Of a DNA stretch of 64,000 nucleotides, positions 1 to 13,348 are shown piece after piece. The translations under genes and the position numbers were made by a program. The stretch comes from Apoda limacodes (taxonomy: Eukaryota > Arthropoda > Insecta > Lepidoptera > Limacodidae). The notes below the pieces were generated by a model. That model had not been told where the DNA came from. It did no database searches and saw nothing but the letters and a program-made list of their open reading frames with translations. How positions within the stretch are numbered: the stretch's first letter is position 1; each line of letters opens with the position of its first letter. The stretch lies in assembly GCA_946406115.1 (NCBI GenBank), contig OX291544.1, positions 18,555,521 to 18,619,520 on the forward strand. The letters run 5' to 3'.

Positions 1-313
1 TGGATAACACGTGTTGTTTACAAGCGTATTAGAAACAAACTACATTGGATGTCACCAAGTGTGACGTCATAAAGCTGGAATGTGCGGCGCGCTGCATACC
101 GCAAAATTTTGCGTTGCGGCGGGTGGCACTGCTGATTTTGACGGTTATGTGTTTCGGCCCTAAGCGCCGCCGCCCGCGCCGCGCCGGTAATGATACGATC
201 AAACGAATCATAAGAATAAAATTTCTTCGCAGTTTTCTCTCACACGCGCCGGCAAGACATACCTACTTAGAACGTATGTACTTGTCAGAACGTGTTTTAC
301 ACGGCGCGGCGCG
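1..313. other. GC-rich intergenic left edge
   Basis: This stretch is clearly richer in G+C and CpG than the AT-rich sequence that follows, especially around 160-190 and 300-315. A 98-codon frame on the plus strand and a 60-codon frame on the minus strand cross it, but neither resembles a protein I know, and long frames are expected in GC-rich DNA. It could be the promoter or first exon of a gene lying to the left of the window. Nothing more can be supported. Confidence 0.3.
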
Positions 314-450
314 GTGCGTACAGTATCTTTTTGGTATATAGTAAGTACCAACTGGATTAACGATTAACGGACTAAGGCCAATTTAACAGAAGTTAATAAG
401 TCTGTTAACATTTTTTAAAGTTAACTTATATATAATCCGTTAGTTGAAAT
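314..450. repeat. direct repeat, copy 1 (137 bp)
   Basis: This segment starts GTGCGTACAG and ends TAGTTGAAAT. It recurs 274 bp downstream at 588-724 with only a few substitutions. The two copies have the same orientation and are separated by 137 bp of different sequence. They could be two units of a tandem repeat, or short terminal repeats of a small element. Confidence 0.8.
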
Positions 451-587
451 ATATACCTAGTCATCTACCACGACGGAAATTGGCGCGTGAGTTGATACAG
501 GACAATATGGGTGTTATGGTACGGTCATAAGGTGCCTTCGTCTTTCAAACAGCTATAGGAAAAGTTCAAATATAGGTATATCAAACA

Positions 588-724
588 GTGCGTACAGTAT
601 CTTTTTGGTATATAGTAGGTACCAACTGGATTAACGATTAACGGACTAAGGCCAATTTAACAGAAGTTGATAAGTCTGTTAACATTTTTTAAAGTTAACT
701 TAAATATAATCCGTTAGTTGAAAT
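588..724. repeat. direct repeat, copy 2 (137 bp)
   Basis: Second copy of the 314-450 repeat, same orientation, offset exactly 274 bp. The copies differ at a handful of positions (for example TAGTAAGT versus TAGTAGGT). The family is not identified. Confidence 0.8.
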
Positions 725-1089
725 GTTAACTTCGTTAATTAACGATTAACGTATGAACGAGTTAATGCCCAGCTTTGTACATAAGACACATCTATGGCGC
801 GCCATTTCTCGCGGTCCTTTGCCTTTTGCATCCAGCTACAATCGGCTGCAACCAGTTTTTCTTGACGGCCTCATTTTAGATCCGATCCCTTAAAAAAACT
901 CTAAGCAAAACTCGTTCCAGCACGCGCTTATTAACTTTAAAGTCATATACTTACTAGCCCCGCTGTAAGTATCCTTGTTTCGGCAGCGTAGGTAATGACA
1001 AGCGGGACACACTACTGAAAGTTCTTTGTCTTCAGAAACTGCGATTTAGGTGACAAGACGATTTGACGAAGCTTGCCAAATGCTGCACC

Positions 1090-1530
1090 ACCCTAGCTAA
1101 ATCCATCTATCGGCTTCCTTCCCGAAGTATTTCGGGCCAAATCGGATTGTCTGTCTAAGGTAGACTTATCGTGAAGTCGTGACAATTGTCGTGAAGATTA
1201 ATCAAGGGTATCCAACATTCCGCAGAAATCTTCAAAGAGCAGTTCTTCCAGAGACTCCGCCAAAATTATGATGTCATCGGCAAGCCTAAGGTGTGTGATG
1301 TTCCTAGCGTTAAATTAACAGATAGGAGTGGGAGGGGGGACCCCCATGGAGGTAAAATAAACTGTAATTTCTTGGCGATTGAGAATTAAAAACGTGTTTC
1401 TTTGCTGCTGGTATGAGCTAGCTCAAATCCTGTTCACCAATCGGTTCAAGGGCACCCGTTGGTGACCAGCTTCGGAGAAATGACGTCCCCCTTTTGATTG
1501 AGTCGAACGCTTTCTTGTAATCTTTGGCTA
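1090..1530 (-). pseudogene. decayed RTE-like LINE reverse transcriptase fragment
   Basis: Read on the minus strand, 1523-1490 encodes a peptide like DYKKAFDSI and 1300-1240 encodes HLRLADDIIILAESLEEL. These match two hallmark blocks of RTE-type LINE reverse transcriptases: the conserved KAFDS block and the F/LADD catalytic box. They lie in the expected order, but the reading frame between them is broken by stops and indels. This is a dead LINE remnant. The flanks (725-1089) show no recognisable coding. Confidence 0.6.
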
Positions 1531-2746
1531 GATGGCATCTCCCGTCCCTTCCTCAAGAAGTGCATAGTCTCAGGCAAAAGTTTGGAGAGCTTATTTCAGT
1601 TCTGCCTGCAGTAGAATTTCCATCGCATTTTTTTTACTGTAAATAAACAGTTGCTAGTCAGCTTGTCAAAATCGCTTGTGGTGTCCAGCTGCGTATAGAA
1701 TCTATTTTGAAACATCGAAATAAATTGTAGAGATCCTATAGTTGCTTGGAACGATACAGGTGTGAGAGTAGATTTTATGAAACGATTTAATATTTCGGCT
1801 TTGTAATTAATATTTATTGGGCCTCTAACAAGAATACGGCCACTGCTAGTATTTAACCTGTTAATCACTAAGTCATCTCAAAATATGTGCTGCCTATCTT
1901 CCAAATAAAATTGTAAAAATATTTACAGCGTTGGAACTTCACCAGGTCCACATTCTGTGACTCTTCTTCTTGTAGAACGAGTTCATTTACAAGCATCTTC
2001 TTGTGACTGATGGCCCAAGCCATAAGGAATGATTCTAGATTGGTCACGATCTTTTACTTCCACTTTGGCACAAAAACCTGCCATAATGCTGTAGGGTGCT
2101 TTGGTGGTATTATTGAAGGCTTGGCTTCTTTATTGGATTGAGGTGCGGTAGGCGCATAGACCAGTACCTACTAACTTTCAAAGGGTATCTTTGGATTTGC
2201 TGATAATCGGTTTGTTTACAAAAAAACCAAGACCACTCCAGGTGGGTTATTACTTTTTAGAAAGTGGAACATGTTACCTTGCTCTTCCCTGCAAGCCACC
2301 GGCCGCCGAAGATTTCGACATCGGCACACAAATCTTCCTCGCGAGCCATTATAGGCATAGGTAGCCAGTGACAAAACTATCAATTGTCAAATATCATCAA
2401 TTAGCCAACCTAATTATGCCCTATTGTGTTACGCCTTCTTATAAATAAATTCAACCTAAAGTTAAATTAAAAAAAAACTAAATACATGCTAATATCTATT
2501 TAATGGGTAACTACTTTTTATACTTACATGACGATCTAATAACATCGCGTGATATCTGCAAAAAGTAACATATAATTTACTACTTTACATACTGTAAACA
2601 CAATTAATTATTTAATAACGTCTAATACCATAATACGACGTTATGATGACACAGCCTAGATGGAAAGTACATCGGCAATAGATAGAACAATAGTAATTTA
2701 TGGCTGTGGAAATTTTGAATTAAGGTACAAAATTCAAAATTATATA
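1531..2746. other. intergenic, no gene seen
   Basis: No convincing reading frame, splice-linked exon or strong repeat was recognised here. A 90-codon minus-strand frame at 1596-1868 has no recognisable motif and is probably fortuitous, or LINE-derived given its neighbour. Confidence 0.4.
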
Positions 2747-3010
2747 GCCTGTACGGTGGTGGCCTAATGGTTTTGGTGACTGCCTCACGTTCTGAGGGGC
2801 GGAGGTTTGAGTTCGGCGTGTACCAATGAGTCTTTATCTTAATTTCAAAAAATTGGCGAGCAACCTGACGGACCCTAACGTTAAGCGTTCACCGCAGCCT
2901 ATGGAGGCTTGGAATACCAGGGGCATTACTAGCGCGGCGCCGACCCTTTAAGAATCTAATCACTTCTTTCTTGAAGAATCCCATACTGTAATCATTAAGG
3001 AAAACCTTGG
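2747..3010 (+). mobile_element. tRNA-derived SINE with LINE-like tail
   Basis: The left part has a tRNA-like head: an A-box-like TGGCCTAATGG at its start and a B-box-like GGTTTGAGTTC about 50 bp downstream, the layout of a pol III internal promoter. The right part (from about 2885) carries the tail CACCGCAGCCTATGGAGGCT followed by GGGGCATTAC. That tail also occurs near 57900 and, more diverged, near 42860, so it is a dispersed module. A tRNA head joined to a LINE-related 3' end is the standard SINE structure. Confidence 0.55.
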
Positions 3011-3279
3011 CAGCTCATTCCACAACTTTGAAGCATTCGCGTAAGGAAGTTCCTCAAAACCGCACACATGTGAAGTCCTAGTGATAGACTACCTACAGCC
3101 CAAATCGCCCTTGCCCAAGGGAAACAGTAGGGAACGTTTAGAAGATCGTCAATTCATCCAGGAGATAATTAAAAGATTCTTTTGTGTGCGTCATTCTGGC
3201 TTGTCGTGAGCTGAGTTATCGCAATATTTAGAAACAGTTACAGTTCAGACAAAATTTCAAAATTGAAGGTAATAAAAAA

Positions 3280-3680
3280 ACTTTACAAAAAAATCAACCG
3301 CCTTCAAATAGATGCACTAAAAAAGGTAAAACTAAGGGTAAAACTACAGGTGGAAGTTGGTGTCATGCAAGTGAAGTGTGTTATAAACTGTTAGGTACGT
3401 AACTTCAAACTGTAATTCAGATCAGATTTTTAGAAATAAGTAATAATTTTTACCTTTTATCTTGTTAAAGCCGGTTTTTTTTTTGTTAAAGTTTTTTATT
3501 TTTACTTTTGAGTGACAAATCGTTTGTTTATTCTCGTAAACTAAAAACATCTATACTCGTACCAAAATTTTATTCAATCATCAACATAAAACCAGTTCCA
3601 AATCCAAACTAACATTTAAGTTTAAAATTCATTACATTCATATGAGTGCACCTTGTAAGTATACCCTTTTAAATTAAAAG
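3280..3680. repeat. dispersed repeat, family R1, copy 1
   Basis: This segment shares an extended match with 35180-36010, including CTTCAAACTGTAATTCAG, TACTTTTGAGTGACAA and CAATCATCAACATAAAA in the same order. Copies are divergent, with indels. The family is unidentified; no coding potential is seen. Confidence 0.65.
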
Positions 3681-5510
3681 AATTTCTCGAATCGGTCCAG
3701 GCGTCTTCGAGTAATCAGGGGACATACATAAAAAAAGATTGCGACGAATTGAGAACCTCCTCCTTTTTGAAGTTGGTTAAAAATAGTTTACACACTACCG
3801 AGTTGTTTCCATTTTCCGTCCAAACTCGAACTAAAATGGTTGTTATTTTAATTTATAAAAAAAATATCACAATATTTTTTACCTGGTGTCCATAAATACA
3901 CGAGAAAACCGCTCCCAGTGCAACTAACAACATTAAATACAAGCTGGTGGCTCTCATGTCTTCACTTCCAATTACTGATAGCACATCAACCGTCCATGAC
4001 TGTGAACTTGCGTTTTATACGAAGGCGTGGCTTTGCTCGATCGGAGACGAGATTGTGGCGGAAAATCATTGTTTGTAATGAATGGGACTTTATAACAACC
4101 GTAGTGGGTGATTCTACCTGCTGTTTTTAGGGTTACGTAGTCAACTAGGAACCTTTAGTTTATGTTCGTCCGTCTATCTATCGACAGCTTAGCTCAAAGC
4201 CTTAGTACCGGAAAGATATAATTTGGCATGGTATAACCAAAATATATTCTGCTGTTCAAAAATATTGTGTGAATACCAATGTTTAGGACTTCGTACCCAA
4301 AGGGTCCAAACTTATTGCTGTCACTCACGTGTTCGTCTACCACACAGGTTTTATACCAAACGGTTGGAGCTACAGCCTTCAAATTTTTTAGAATAGTCTT
4401 TAGAATGTTATTATTTTTGTTTAATTATACATCGTTCATTTGCTTATATTTTATACCTGTTTTACAGATGTACCTACTTCATATCTTTGAATGGAATTTG
4501 TATGAAAATTTCACTTTTCCAAGTACACTTTATAATTTGGTCGACTATTACTCGTTAGCCTGTAAAGTGTACCTACTTACCCGGGATAGTTTTTCTTTTA
4601 AATTCATTATATTCACTACTACCGTAATTTTTTTTACATTTCCAAATACTATACTTTCGCTGGTAGAGGGAGGGGACACTTGACTCTAACAAAAATTACT
4701 ACTTAAAAGCTAAATGTTTCGCAAACGGAGCCCTAAATCAAAAAATGATCTTTGCATACCGCCAATTTTTTTGGAATTCCTATCTAACGATACCCCACGC
4801 GATGGGGTAGACGAGAAAAAAATTACGTCTTCACTCCACGTGTAGGGGAGGTACCCTAAAAAAAATTTAACTTCCCATTGACTTATGAACTTGAAACTTG
4901 GTGATAATGTTTATTATATCGTATATTCTACTTACAAATACAAATATATTGATAAATCAGATTTCTTTTTAATTTCCCTCATTTTTCCAATACAACCAAC
5001 TTCATATTGCGGTTAAATGCGTAGCACATACTCACCTACTGCTTATGAATAATTCTGCCATTCGGACGGCTTATCCGACCGACACGCACATGGCATGGTC
5101 GGTTTTTTTTATTCAGGGATCCGTTTTCGAAATATTAATAAGCTTTAAAGTTAGTGCTAATTGTAGAGTTGAGTGTCCATAGCTATGAGGGGAGTTCAAA
5201 GTATTGTCGGTATTGCAACTTTTTTGTTAGAAATGAATGAGGGTAGTTTTTGGTTGTTAACGGTCGTTTCTAAATATGTGAAAAGGTAGTAATAGTTGAC
5301 CAACATATAAAATGTATTTGTGACGAGCAACTACGGAACCCAACACCGCGCGTGGCCTGAGATGCACTTGACTGGTTTTTTACAAGCTTTTAACTTCACA
5401 TGTTTGTATGTAAGTATATTTTTGTAACTTGCAAGCCTAATTTGACCTACTTCCCGGCGTTCAATTGAGTTAGAATGTGGTAGGTACACTTATGTAACTT
5501 GGATGACAAT
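3681..5510. other. intergenic, no gene seen
   Basis: The only long frame (134 codons at 4279-4683, plus) is a low-complexity F/L/Y/I-rich product of AT-rich DNA with no motif. A block around 4780-4860 (CGATACCCCACGCGATGGGG) has the look of a dispersed repeat, but it has no second copy in this window. Confidence 0.35.
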
Positions 5511-5650
5511 GCATTCATATGGTACCATGGAGCAAGTCTGATAATGGAGTCGGAAGGTGGTCATGGAAACTAATGAACGCGACAAGATAACCCCATCGTG
5601 TTTGGGATTCTTGGAATGGTGATGAGTACTATACAGGGTTGCCATATTAT
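5510..5650 (+). repeat. dispersed repeat related to 15630-15865
   Basis: The order of blocks ATATGGTACCATGGAGC, GGTGGTCATGGAAACTAATG, CGTGTTTGGGATTCTTGG matches the repeat units near 15630-15865 (ATATGGTACCCTGGAGC and so on). It is a dispersed family of unknown class. Confidence 0.5.
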
Positions 5651-8170
5651 CTTGTTGCGTTCAGTAGTTCCTATGGTCATCGGGCTCTTTAGAGGAGTTT
5701 TCCTATTGCAAAGAAAAGAAATGAAATAATCACTCAAAATGGAACTATTGAGATATTTCTAAATAAAAGCCGTAAATAAATTAAAAGTAAAAAAAATATA
5801 TTTTAAAACAAGCTTTTATAAGGATGCGTAATAAAGAAAAAGAAAAATCTTTTACAATTTTTTATTTTATTTTATTTTCTTCTCGACTCGACCACATGTT
5901 TCTATATCTGAACTTGCAATAAGTTGTAGGTATTCTAATGCCATATTACATTTAGGTGCTAGGTACCTACCACCAGGCTATAAAATGGCTGTTGTGTATG
6001 GCTCAGTTAATTAATTGTGTGACTTGTGTTCTTAAAAAGTCAGGAAAACCATGGCAATTTTAAGAAATAATACTCATACTGAATTCTTATGGTAAAACCA
6101 TGCATGTCATGTCTTGTAATGTAATTAACGTAATATCGGATTGGAATGTATTTTAGCGTACTTATTGCTAAAAGAAATTCAAGAAATTTAAATAAAGTCA
6201 CTACGACTTTTTTAAAAATCAGTTATTCATTGGTCTTTCAGTAAAACGTGGAAACAACGGTTCTAAAAACTAACGGTACCAACAACTTATTTGAAGACGC
6301 TGCGAACAACAAAACGAACAGAGAAGTCATCGGTTCAGTTTCGGCATTTTACGAATTTTAATTTTGCAGATAATTCCCGTACATATCCGAACAGAGGTTA
6401 GTGATGGAATAAAGGCAAAGAACTTACAACGAAACCTAAGCGCTTTGCTAAAGTCGCTGAAGGTAATTAGTCGAAGATGTCAAATTATAACGTTTAACAA
6501 CTGAGCTAGCATGAAGCTTTGATTTACGTTAGTGTTAAAACAAAAGCTGAAAAAATTGCATAAGCATTCCCGCCGCCGCGCCGTAACAGAACAGACATAA
6601 TTTCTTATGGTAGATGCGCACTTGACGGCGCTGACTGTACCGAACAGAAGTTCCAAAAGACATGTACTGAATTAGTATGGAGCTTGGTATTTTATTTCCT
6701 AGTAAATTTAACCAGCGTCAACTTTTGTATTAAGGTAAAGCCTAGGGTAAAGAACTTAGTAAAATAATAAAAATAAATATTGAGACCTACATTAAAAATT
6801 AAAATTGATTTTCAAAAATGTATGATTATTCATAGTCAATTATCAGCACAGTCAATTAACATTCCAAGAAAAAAAGTAGAAAAAAATAATAATATTTGCC
6901 GTCAATTTTTTTTTACGGTATTGAGCACTAACCATTAATTCATCAGCCTAAAGATATACGCTCCGTTTCGTAATTCTACGTTCCGTTTTACTTTAAATTA
7001 TTAACGATATTCTGTGAATTGCAGGTCTAAAAAAAAAAAGAGTTATTATTTCAGAATTTCTAGATTTTAAGTGTTCTTTAGAAAAAATATACTCCTAAGC
7101 TGGTTAATTTTTTAATTCATTTTAATACCAAAACAACTAACTAACAACTCCTTTCCGGCCATTTGCTTTGTTGTGCGTCTCATGCATAACATTTCATACA
7201 AAGAATCTGAAATCCCACTCGATCGCTGCAGTCAGTGCCGATAAGTGCGTGCTATACCTATTTCAAACCTGATTATGCAGTATTTACACATAAAGGTATA
7301 TAAGTAGGTATCAATTGTCATGGGGAATAGTGTTGGCTCGACAGCGACCTTGTCGATTTAGGTACGTGTTCCGCATCGCAGCATAGTTACAATGCAGCAT
7401 CGTGCGGTAGGTTCCACATTATGTAGGTACATTTTTTAACATTCTACGTAGAGGCAGGTACATCAATGTAGGCCCACGTTGGTTACAGTAAAGGAACTAC
7501 ACAATTTCTTGCTGAATTACACAATCTGGCAGCCCTAAATCAAGTTTACATAAAGATTAAAGGCGATAGCTTTGTTATCTTACCAAATAGACAGGCTGCA
7601 AATTATTTATTTAAATTAGTTGATAGATAAGATTACGAGAGAAATATCTTAATAATAACATTTCAATGACGTCTCTTATCTTGCTTGTTCCTTCTCCAAT
7701 GTCCGCCGCCACGCCAAGCAATCAAGACTTCAGAATGTTGACTGGATTCATAACAATTAGTTTTCACAAAATAAGTAATAAAAAACGGCCAACGGCGTGT
7801 CATAGGGCATCATAAAGGGTTCCGTAGAATTATGATTCTTGCTAATCTCTGAAAAATACAACGACTTAGTTCATTGAAAGTAAGGTAGGTACCTGTTGCG
7901 TTGCAGCTAATAAGGCCAACGTAATTTCAAATTCATTAATTAAATTAATAATTTAGTCCTTTCAAACTTTGTTAAATATTTTGTATGGTATTATATTGTG
8001 ACGAGATAATGAACTACAGGTTCTTGTAAAAAAATATGGCCTTAGGTGTGGAATGGGGTGTATGTTTAAATAAATATCACTTAATAAAATTTAATTTAAT
8101 CCTGTGAATGTGAAAGTAACTGAAAGTGCTTAAAAGGAATGCGTTGTAGCAGAGGCACCCTTTTAAGGTT
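5651..8170. other. intergenic, no gene seen
   Basis: AT-rich non-coding sequence. No frame over 60 codons with recognisable content, no spliced exon series and no terminal repeats were recognised. Confidence 0.35.
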
Positions 8171-8199
8171 GTTAGTCCGCCGTCGGGCTGAAGGGCGAC

Positions 8200-8470
8200 C
8201 CACATTTCGCTTTCCCGTACACGGTCTCCACTCTAGGACACGTCTGGTCTATCCGCCATCGAACCTCGACAGACGTGACCAGCCCACTGCTTCTTCAGCT
8301 TGCTGATTCTGCGAGCTCTTGTCAGGGACTTTAGTTCCCTTCCCGTTGTCCTCATTTCGGATTCTATCCCCAGAGACACTCTGAGCATAGCTGCGACTTT
8401 GAACCTGTGGACCAGTCCCGCAAGTAAGTGTTCACGTTTCGACGGCGTAAGTCATGGTGTTGAAATTTGC
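8200..8470 (-). pseudogene. RTE-like LINE, C-terminal fragment
   Basis: The minus strand, with frameshifts, encodes TYAVETWTLTCGLVH, then LRVSLGI, then ISKLKKQWAGHVC and LEWRP. This is the usual order at the C-terminus of lepidopteran RTE-like LINE polymerases (ETW.LT, LGVSLRD, WQWAGH, LEWRP). It shares this arrangement with 35255-35637. The 60-codon plus-strand frame at 8300-8482 is an antisense shadow. It is dead, with stops and frameshifts present. Confidence 0.65.
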
Positions 8471-8482
8471 TCAGAAAATTAA

Positions 8483-11400
8483 TAATACAGCGGATAACGG
8501 TAATTTATAGACTGTAGACAAAAAGATCTCTAAGACAACAAGGTCTTCTTTTCCATTTCCAATCATTATGTCATTTATCGATTTTATTGTCGGATTCGTT
8601 TCAGTTGCATATTCTGTTTCCACTCGGTGTTGAATGATGACGTAGGTCGTGTAGTCACGTGACTATCTTTTCTAGGAGAAAAAACTACCAGACACAATAT
8701 GTTATTATACCATGATAAGGCCGTTTTTGGTGTCTAAGAGTTTGGAGCTAGACACCAATCCCACGAAGCCCGCGTGGCATTGACGTACCGTAAGAAACAC
8801 ATTCATTTAAAATTAGTCACACAATAGTAGTGCTATGGATCTTGCCCTTTCAGATCGTCAGCGATCAAAAACGTTTTTAAAAGGGTTAGTAGCTCGGGTA
8901 AATATTAAATTTAGGTAGGGTTTCCTTAGAGATAGGTTACCTACTTAGTTTCTGTTGCGTAACCTTTGCGAAGGCAGATTATTCTGCAAAAAAAACCATG
9001 ATTTGAGTATTTCAGTCAGTTACTCGTAAAGTTAAAGTCGGATACACAAATTAAAACAAAGTTCTTTGCAGTATAAAATAAAATAATATAATTTTTAATA
9101 ATATATTATTTATGTATGACAATCAACGACGTAGACCGAGTTTGCTTGGTGTTATATTTATAATTTAATATTAATTTTATTTCGAACTGAGATTATACAT
9201 GAATACATGTTCTCCATTACATAAGAACGCACATACAAGATAAATATGCCATAACTGATATAGTTATTAAAATTTTATGTGATATTTAAGTAGATATAAT
9301 ATATAGATACGTATAATATTATTAGATATATAACAATGGAGAATTAATAATGTTTTAGATGACAATTGCAGTTTCATTAAAAGAAATGTTAATATACCAG
9401 GGCTCGATCAGCTACCACCATGGATACCACACTTCTTCGTACAAAACGCTTTAAAAATTATGGTACATACTGCATCCATCAATTCAAAGAAATTTTGACT
9501 CTTTACCACCTAGTAAGACTGAAAATAATAGTCGCTGCTACCCTTTTGATTTTTATTCGAAAAGTCCGCTACAGGCGGTGCCATTAATCGAAATAGTTAT
9601 AATTTTAGAGTTTCATAAAGTATGAACTCATTTTGTATTTTAACAAGATTAACGTTAAGTAGCCTAGATATGAATTTCATAATTGGAATAATTTTATCTC
9701 TACTTTAAAATGTCGGCGTTTATTCAATAAAACAAGGTGTAACAAAAAAAAACAATAAGACAACTGTATTGGACTCAAATTTCTGCATTGTTTCTATTTA
9801 ATGAAAATAAACTGATTTTAATTTATCTATACTAAAATAATAAAGATAAAAAATATGTTTTTTTTTCTGCTTCAACGCGCCAATCTCTGGCTACCAGTAC
9901 TACCAGTCAGATTTAAAAAATCTTTTTGCATTTGATACCCCAATTCTTAAGGAAAGTTATGACTTCACGCTATAGCCCATAGGAGTATTAGGAGTAGAGC
10001 AGTAAATTCAATTGAAACAGCTAGGAACAGCAAGTTGCTAATACAGCAAACAGTCTTATTACATATAAGTTGGATTGCATATTAAGATGGAAACATTTTA
10101 TCATGATTCGGGACTGACCCCTTATTTTTAGGGTCAACTCTTCTAAATAAAAATCATATAAAATTTATTTTGCCATAATATTCAAAGTCAGCTCAGCGAG
10201 CTGGTCCTTTTTTTTTAAATTAAGATACAAAATGAATTCTTACAAATTCGGAGATTATAGCTAATTATAACTAATTAAATTAATGATGTCAGCTTTCGTT
10301 AGGTGTTTAGCCTTCGCACTGGATTTTGTGGCATATAGGAATTGATGTTATTATCTGCAATACGATTTTCCGTTTTTCAATTCATTTTAAATTCAAATTG
10401 TATCCAAGAAACATTCCGTACTGGATAAAATTTATTAAATAAGAAAAGAAAGATGTATGTTAAATAATTAGGTAAAGAAACCTCTGCGTGGTTTTTAGCA
10501 GCTAAACCTTTTGAATTAAAACATAGAAATGAACCTAAAAGTGTCAAAATACATAAATTCTTTCTCGACTTTCAGACAATTTGATTTGGCCAAAAAAATT
10601 AGGTTTTTTTTTTCTTTATTGTTTATTGAAATTGTCTATGAATTTCTTAGCAACTACTACCACGATAACGTTGCTGAAAAAAATTAGATTTCACAACTTC
10701 AATTAAAGCTAATCTCACGTGGTTTCGGAACTGTTAATAAACAAAATAAATTAAATATGCATTTATGTATATATACCTATCATACGTATATATAAAAAAT
10801 ATAAAATACTGCAAGTTATAATAGAACTTTAATAAAAATATCAAACGAATTAACTTAATCTATAAAAATATTCAAATTAACAAGAACATGAAATTACATG
10901 AACATTAACGTGTGACATCCAGTTTGCTTTGATGTTGAATAATACTTTCAATATCATCAAAAATAATAAAAAATAATCACTATTCCACTTGAGTTCGGAT
11001 ATACAACTACGCATAAAGAGAATAACAGAAATTAAATGCAAAAACAAACTGAACACAATATTGTAGTACCTATTTGTATAACCTTAATTATTTGCTTGAA
11101 ATTATGAAACTATTAGGAAACATATTTTATCGTTGCAGTAGGTGGGATATATCACTAATATTAACTATTGAAGTCTGAGGGAATGGCTTATATCAGTCAT
11201 TTAGTCTTTACTATTGTCATGTTTAATGGACTTGAAAGGTTACCTAGTTCGCTTATATTTTATTAAATAAAACGTGGCTTCAAAAGATGAAAGAATACTT
11301 AACGGCTTATCTGTTAGCGAGGAACAATATCATAAATCACACATAAATTAATGTTAAATATATCAAAATAGAACAAATTATTACAAAATAATCAATTTAC

Positions 11401-13348
11401 ATATTATACAGGGTGTTGAACTTATGTAATAGCCTTAACTGAAACTTGGTACTAACTTGAAACTGTTCACTCTTTTGGCGCTTCCTATTTTACAAAAATT
11501 ATCATAGACTATAGTAAGTTTAAACCATTATTAGTAGCTAAGTATCTATGAATGCTTTTATAAAAGATTCAAGATGTATAACAAAATTTTAAATACCAAA
11601 AATTATGGTAAGAATTTGATAAATCACAGTATAATTAAAAATAATAATCCAATAATTGGGTGAACTTTTATTTGGTTGAATTAAACATTAGAAACCAATT
11701 ACCTACCTATTTGTTACATAAAAGTTAGTAACTTTAATGCCTATAAAGTTCATGATCATTGCATCATTGACACAGTTTTTTAGGCCTTTTATTGTAGTAA
11801 AACTAACATAAAGCGGAATATAAAACTAATAAATAGTGGCCCAGCAAAGAAATCACGTAGGTGTTGTTTTTCATACTATGACAATTCTATGTCTTCAAAA
11901 TTAGGATACTTTTTAAAGTGATTCCAAATCAGAATCCATATTCATTCATATTTCATCATTATTAATTTCATACATTTATTTAATTCAATAAAAACTGTTG
12001 TTTATTAATATGGCAATTTTTTTTTTTAATTTTATAAATGTTTATGCGATTTTATTATATTAACACGTTTTAAGTAGCGAAATGTCTTTAGTTAAAAATA
12101 TTAAGTGATATGCAGTTTGTATGAAAAAATGATGTTCAATTATGTCTTAGCATTATACTATGAATATCATCGGTCTTAGCATTTTTAATTGCTATCAAAA
12201 AACAGTATATTATTTTCCGTTCTGAATCCCGGGGCGCAACGCAAAAATTATTTCAGATAAGAATTGGCAAGTAGTCTTTAAACACCTTATATAAAAAATA
12301 CACTTCAAAAACTTAAATAATAGATAAAGAATTTAAGCTGCGTTCCCATTTTTTTTCTTTCTTTCCATACTTTCTAGCGTTAATGTGGCTTTCTAAATTG
12401 CCAAAGTGTATCCTAGCTTTGATTTAGCCCTCAGACTAATCTACTGTGTCACCCAAAAGACGTATATAGTTTTTAAAGTGACATGACTATGTAAAGTTTA
12501 CAACAAACACCTACTAAAGTTGCAGACTTTCCTTTTTAACCTACAATAAAAAAGGCAGTTTAGTACCACGTAACAGTGTCATAACAGACGTACAATGAGT
12601 TCTTTAACGCAGACATTCATGGTTTGTCGTGTTTGTATCGGATCTCTTAGTCGCAAAGGGTAGGCAGGCAAGAGGTACCTACGTAAGAATCTTGTATTCT
12701 AGTACTTAAATAATATCTTCTTAGATATTTACTGAATTTTAGTCTTATTCATATACATTTTATTCGTCCTTTATTTTGTTCATGTTTTTCATGTAATTTA
12801 CAAGTTAACACATGCAAAATCAAAGTTCAGTAAATATGGTCCAAATTTATTAATATCAAAATTGTAGAACATTTTCTTTCATTGTATTTTAATATAGAGA
12901 GTGGATATTATTATTTCATTTTTAACTACTCTTGATTCCAAAAACGGACAAACCGGAATAAAAGGCCAATAAATATTTATAATAGCTAGAAAAGCGACAC
13001 AGAACCGAAAAAGAAATAGAATAGATGTGGAATAGGATATACGTGAAGTACTTACGGTAAGATATCTTGTAATTAACGACAACCAATTCGTGTTCCATAA
13101 GTTTTATGTGATAGGGAAAATGGTAGATTGTGATCTTCAATAAAAGTATGCTTATGGAACAGCAAAATGAGAAAGAGGAAAGAAATGTGGGAACAGCCAT
13201 CTTCAGAGGATGTATGATAAGCGATTGAAACGGACGAGGATAAAATATTCTTGAAACCATGAACGATAAAACGGATAAAATTTTCATATATATTATTATA
13301 GGGAAAGGATAGACTAGGAAAATTTCTAGGAGGGAATATATAAAGTAG
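8483..13348. other. intergenic sequence and probable rictor 3' UTR
   Basis: No gene is recognised in this AT-rich stretch. The portion next to 13348 must contain the 3' untranslated region of rictor on the minus strand. Two minus-strand frames at 12879-13287 lie there but have no recognisable content. Confidence 0.4.
12759..12775 (-). terminator. candidate rictor poly(A) signals
   Basis: Two AATAAA hexamers read on the minus strand at 12775-12770 and 12764-12759, about 575-590 bp past the rictor stop codon. A third lies at 12851-12846. In AT-rich DNA such hexamers are common by chance, so the real site is not fixed. Confidence 0.25.

Noticed and set aside
45..341. 98-codon plus-strand frame in the GC-rich left edge
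   Set aside because: No motif, Arg-rich composition explained by GC-rich DNA, and an equally open minus-strand frame overlaps it.
4279..4683. 134-codon plus-strand frame
   Set aside because: F/L/Y-rich translation of AT-rich DNA, overlapped by a minus frame, no domain.
12879..13287. Two overlapping minus-strand frames after the rictor stop
   Set aside because: Lie in the expected 3' UTR, hydrophobic low-complexity products, no splice link to rictor.
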